DNA from: Dendrobium chrysotoxum
Taxonomy: Eukaryota; Streptophyta; Magnoliopsida; Asparagales; Orchidaceae
Assembly (NCBI GenBank): GCA_019925795.1
Contig: CM034307.1
Span: 67,456,864 to 67,520,863 of the forward strand
Direction: 5' to 3'
DNA length: 64,000 nt
Notes under the pieces: model-generated
What the model was told of the DNA's origin: nothing
Seen by the model: the letters and a program-made list of their open reading frames with translations, nothing else
The model's database searches: none
Shown: piece by piece, positions 60,068-64,000 of the stretch
Position numbering within the stretch: position 1 is the first letter of the stretch
Layout of the letters: the number at the start of each line of letters is the position of its first letter
Translations under genes and position numbers: made by a program

Positions 60068-60859
60068 ATGGCGGAATTAGGGTTAGGGCTATGCCTTCAC
60101 GCCAGTTTCCTCCCCAAATCGAGCTTCAAAGACCTTTATTTGCCAAATTCATCATTCTTCCGGACTCCACCGTCCGTGGTTGCGAGAATCGAAGCTGTTA
60201 GATGCATGAACAATGCGCCAATGTCCTATTCGAAATCAGGTAAAAAGGAGCACCATTTATGGATGAAGAGAGATACAGCAGGATCAGGTCAAAAAGCTCT
60301 TCATCTCGTTCGTATCGTTTCAAAGCTTCCAAATGAAAAGGAAGTCATTCATGGAGCATTAGACAAATGGACTGCTTGGGAGACAGAATTTCCGGTTGTT
60401 GCAGCGGCGAAGGCTCTGGAAATTCTTCGAAGGAGAAACCAATGGTTAAGAATCATTCAGGTGAGCAAGTGGTTGTTAAGCAAAGGCCAAGTTCTCACTA
60501 TGGGAACATACGATAGTTTGCTACTAGCTTTTGAAAGGGATGGAAGGTTGAAGGAAGCAGAGGAATTGTGGAGGATGATTCTGCAGAGGCACACGAGATC
60601 GGTATCAAAGCGGCTGTTTTCTAGAATGATTGCTCTTTATGATCACCATCATGTTTCTGAGAAAGTTGTGGAGGTATTTGCAGACATGGAGGAGCTAGGT
60701 GTAAGACCTGATGCTGATACGGTGAAAAGAGTTGCTGTAGCTTTGGGGAAGTTGAGAGAATTTGAGAAACAGAAGCTGGTGCTGATGAAGTATCAGAATA
60801 AGTGGAAATACCTGCACTTCAATGGGGAAAGAGTGAGGATTCGGGCAGAAGAAAGATGA
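60068..60859 (+). CDS. Short pentatricopeptide-repeat (PPR) protein, probably organelle-targeted
   Basis: A single-exon gene of 263 codons. The first ~45 residues are rich in Ser, Leu and Phe with basic residues and few acids, as in a chloroplast or mitochondrial transit peptide. The conserved core begins KKEHHLWMKRDTAGSGQKAL (59-78) and ALDKWTAWETEFP (97-109). Two PPR-like helix pairs follow at about 146-180 (MGTYDSLLLAFERDGRLKEA) and 181-215 (FSRMIALYDHH..., VRPD). The end is KWKYLHFNGERVRIR. This matches the small plant PPR group of Arabidopsis At4g18975 (related to EMB1417/At4g21190), recalled from family knowledge. With only two repeats, direct RNA recognition is uncertain. The start is the first in-frame ATG, in AAATGGCGG context. 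Confidence 0.92.
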   Translation: MAELGLGLCLHASFLPKSSFKDLYLPNSSFFRTPPSVVARIEAVRCMNNAPMSYSKSGKKEHHLWMKRDTAGSGQKALHLVRIVSKLPNEKEVIHGALDKWTAWETEFPVVAAAKALEILRRRNQWLRIIQVSKWLLSKGQVLTMGTYDSLLLAFERDGRLKEAEELWRMILQRHTRSVSKRLFSRMIALYDHHHVSEKVVEVFADMEELGVRPDADTVKRVAVALGKLREFEKQKLVLMKYQNKWKYLHFNGERVRIRAEER

Positions 60860-61057
60860 CAATTTTCGCTAAATCTTTTTCTTCAGGCATCAGCTCATTT
60901 CAGGCCTACTGCTTCAGGTTTTATGGCATAAGATGGCAATAACGCTGTTATCCAAAGCCTTTGTAATCGTACTTGATAAATGGAACTATCAGGTTATGTG
61001 GATTCTCTTGCTTGTTTCAATTTCTTCTTGAATCTTATTTTATTTTTCCAAACTTTA

Positions 61058-61092
61058 TGCCGACCCTACGTAGTAGTGGGATAAAGGCTTGA

Positions 61093-61123
<31 letters not shown>
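61058..61123 (+). mobile_element. RTE-type LINE 3' tail, only ~66 bp
   Basis: GCCGACCCTACGTAGTAGTG, GGATAAAGGCTTGATG and (TTG)n match the last bases of the other RTE copies. Nothing else of the element is present. It lies about 200 bp after the PPR stop codon, possibly in or near the 3' UTR. No target duplication was resolved. Confidence 0.85.
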
Positions 61124-61125
<2 letters not shown>

Positions 61126-62775
61126 ATGGACTGTAACCCGACATCAGGCAGTAGTACATAATGTAATGTAATTAGTTATGAGCTTAGTCTTTCCACATAT
61201 AATTAAGTTAAGCATGTTATTAAACTAGCAATATAACCATCTGATGGGGATCATGGTAGTCTAATTTTGGAGATTTGATTAAGGTGTGTATAGAACAAAA
61301 TCTGCCAACATTAAGTTATACAATTAGATTCAATGTAGGTGTTCTTCAAGGGCTGTCATATGTTCCAAGGAGAGAGAGAACAATCGAAGGATGCCCTAGC
61401 TGCCCCCTCTCCCTCCCCTTTGCGCTGCCTGGTTTCCCCTCCGCCTTCTCTGCCTCCGGTGCTGCCGGAGGTTCCCTTCCTCCTACTGTTTATGAAATAA
61501 CCCCAACCCCCTCCCTTATCTTCTTCCTCCCTCTGTAGACCTTACGTTAAGCATCAAGCCGCCTCTCTTAACAAGATACTGCTCTCTAGGGTACTTATGC
61601 CCTACCAGCCCGGATAAAGAAAAAAAAATCACTTATCTTCGCTGATTGGAGTCCAGACGTCCACACCTAATAATTTTTACTCCTTCACGGACTCTTGTAA
61701 GTTGTTTTGTGATTTGAAGGCAAATTGATGACGGAGGAGAAGATGCAATCATTTCAGTTAGATAATTGTTAAATATTGATTTATCAATACAGGTTATTTT
61801 AGATACGCCTACTGTAAAGATTTCATTCCGATAATACCTCCAAACATAGATAATTTTGACCCTTAGCCTCGCAGATAATGACTTTGGTTTCTAAGCAGTG
61901 TCGTTGGTAGGCTTCAAAAAATGATAGTCTATGCGCGTGCGTCAGTTTGTGTTTCGGCCCTTAATTTCTAAAGAAAAAAATAAAACTGGAGATATTTTCA
62001 TCAATTTTATTATGAGAGAGTAGTCTTAAATTTATTTGATTTCCTTCTGAGATCAACCTAATATAAATTTTAATTACTTTTTTATGTTAAATTTATTTTA
62101 AATTAAATCCAATAAAATTGACAATAATTATTTTTTTTCAATATCCGTGCCGGCCGGACTTTATTTTATTACTGTTAAACGAGTATTTACTCACTCACAA
62201 TTGGCAGAGACTACATACCAACAACGACAAAAAAAAACCCCCCTTAAATTTAACGTCCGGCACGGCAGGACACGGCACATTACATTTCTTGACACGTGGC
62301 TGCAGATAAAATCTCCAGTTGAAGAAAGTCAAACTGTCTTCTACATCCATCCAAGGAACTGTCTTCTTTGTTAAAGCATCAGGCATATAGGATTATTCGA
62401 TTTATTAATCTCATTTTGATTAGCCAAATATAATATAATAATATCCTTAGTTACATTCTAACTCATATGCTTTAAAATTTTAATGAGTTGTGTTGTTAGT
62501 GACAAAAGTACAATTAAAATTGAAGGATTTAATATGATTTATGACTGTAATTGGGCTTAATAATTTATATCATTGTATAGTTCCACTCATAAATCTTATC
62601 ATCTCAGATGCAGGATTCTCTATTTAGATCGGATGATTGCTACCATATCAATCAAATATACTGCCGGCTTTCTTGCCCAAGTTTACCGCCATTCTACCAC
62701 TACCTAAACCAATTCTGATCATAACAATAATAAATCTCTCCCCTCCTTACTTTCGCTTTCTCTGCGAAAAAAACG
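61124..62775. other. Intergenic/promoter region upstream of the QWRF gene
   Basis: It contains a C-rich patch (61395-61560) with a Pro/Ser frame of no known family, and AT-rich sequence. The last ~60 bp (CTCTCCCCTCCTTACTTTCGC) probably form the 5' UTR. No transposon end was recognised. Confidence 0.45.
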
Positions 62776-63954
62776 ATGGACAAGCGAAGATCCATCTCCC
62801 GAGTCGCGTCCCACGGCTTCCGGCCGGCCGGAGCAGCAGCCACCTCCATCTGTCCCTCCTCCCCATCCTCCGGCGGCGAGTCCCCTACAAATACCACATC
62901 AACACTTCATTCCCGCTCCCCTCGTCGCCGTAAACAATTTCCCGAAACACCACGAAAAGTACTCCGCAAGCAGCGCTCCGCCGAAGACCTCCAGCTCCGC
63001 GGCGGTCTCTGGCCTTCCGCCAAGAACCACCCCGGGGCCCCGAACCCCAACGTCATCGCAGCCACGCTTCAAGACCACCTAATCAACGACCGCAAGAACG
63101 AAGAAGAAGAAGAAGAAGAAGAAGAAGAATTGCAGATCGTCGGCTTCGAAACACACGCGGCAAGCACGTTCTCCTCCCGCCAACGCGCCAGAGCAAACTC
63201 TTCTGCTTTCGAGATTAACATTAGCAACGGCAGGGGGAGGCGTTATCGACCATCATTATCATCATCAGCGTCGAAGAAGAAGAAGAAGCCCGGAACCCCT
63301 CCTTCACCGTCCTCCTCCTCCTCCTCCTCCTCCTCCTCCTCCGGGCCCATTATTCCATCCACCCGCCGCCTTCCCTTCAGTGATGAGAACGCCCTCGCCC
63401 GAAGAAGATCAGAATTTGGCCTCGACTTCCCCAGCACTGAATCCGATCGCAGAGACGCCGGCACGAATTCACGATCGAGGGCTCCAATCAAGATCGCCGG
63501 CAAGGTCGTCAGGAGATCGGGGTCCCCTGCTCGGAGGTCCAAATCACCGGTTCTGCGGAATTCACGATCGCCGCCGGTGCCACGTAATTCAAGATCGCCG
63601 CCGGTGCTGCGTCAGCCGACGTCTCCTGCTAAGGAAATGATCAGTGGAGGGATGGGGAAAATAATTAGTATGGGATTGGGGGGCCTGTTCAGGAGAAAAT
63701 CATTTTCCGGCTCCGGCGTAACGATCGCACCGACGGCGACGAAATCATCAATATCGGTGGCAAAGGAGACGGCGATTAATGGGTTGTCGGGGAGAAGAGG
63801 GATGGCGGAGGTTGTTGGTTCGCCGGCGAGAGGAGCGCAGGCGGCAGTGGAATTGCAGCATGAGTTGAGAATGGCGCACAACCATTTGCTGCAGTGGAGG
63901 TTCGTCAACGGGAGAACGGTTGCGATAAACTCGAACAAGTGGGCCATGGCCCAG
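62776..63954 (+). CDS. QWRF-motif (DUF566, augmin-subunit-8-like) microtubule-associated protein, first exon
   Basis: An open exon of 393 codons starts at ATGGACAAGCGAAG and ends at the donor GCCCAG/gtaaga. The protein is basic and Ser/Pro/Arg-rich, with TPRKVLRKQRSAEDL at about 58-72, a poly-Glu run near 110-123 coded by (GAA)n, a poly-Ser run near 182-193 coded by (TCC)n and repeated RRSKSPVLRNSRSPP motifs at about 253-275. The defining QWRF sits at residues 373-376 in HELRMAHNHLLQWRF. Known family members (SCO3, EDE1, AUG8) bind microtubules in spindle, phragmoplast or peroxisome-linked roles. The C-terminal half lies beyond the window. The particular member cannot be assigned. Confidence 0.88.
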
Positions 63955-63989
63955 GTAAGAATGGTGGTCCATACATGCATTTAATCCAT

Positions 63990-64000
63990 TAAACAACAAC
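63990..64000. repeat. Possible start of a (CAA)n LINE tail at the window edge
   Basis: AAACAACAAC in the QWRF intron resembles the antisense (CAA)n end of the RTE copies at 19438 and 42434. Only ten bases are visible, so this is a guess. Confidence 0.2.

Noticed and set aside
61275..61538. 87-codon frame between the PPR and QWRF genes
   Set aside because: C-rich low-complexity sequence; a distant likeness to transposon leader proteins was too weak to report.

Overview
The window is nuclear DNA from a flowering plant, probably a eudicot or another non-grass angiosperm; the species cannot be fixed from the sequence. This rests on GT-AG introns, three recognisable plant protein genes (a VAL-type B3/CW repressor, a two-repeat PPR protein and a QWRF-motif protein, all on the + strand), AT-rich spacers and a dense load of plant transposon families. 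No rRNA, tRNA or CRISPR was found.

Region 1-57 kb is one gene stretched by transposons. Seven exons of a VP1/ABI3-LIKE (VAL/HSI2-type) repressor lie at 12935-13109 (B3), 28397-28476 (end of B3), 30306-30704, 38751-38800, 48037-48153 (CW zinc finger), 55873-55937 and 56557-57155 (Cys-rich motif, EAR-like tail, stop). Exon phases join exactly and every junction is GT-AG. The N-terminal exons are not in the window, so bases 1-12934 are most likely intron. Introns are >12.9, 15.3, 1.8, 8.0, 9.2, 7.7 and 0.6 kb.

The introns hold nested mobile elements. There is a complete-ended but decayed hAT element (4727-8210, 8-bp target duplication). An RTE-type LINE family ending in (TTG)n is present in at least five clear and three ancient copies. 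An LTR retrotransposon with two ~1-kb LTRs has only 764 bp of interior (48755-51529). Two ~2-2.7-kb LTR-like blocks with 5-bp duplications lie at 33901-36585 and 51620-53690. Remnants of a second chromodomain Ty3/gypsy element, two MITE-type foldbacks, a FAB1 kinase pseudogene (22240-22605), several tandem arrays and at least four dispersed repeat families make up most of the rest.

Region 57-64 kb is gene-dense and almost transposon-free: the VAL 3' end, an intronless PPR gene (60068-60859) and the first exon of a QWRF gene (62776-63954, continuing past the window). The three genes have unrelated roles (chromatin repression of embryonic genes, probable organelle RNA or protein function, microtubule binding) and are simply neighbours.
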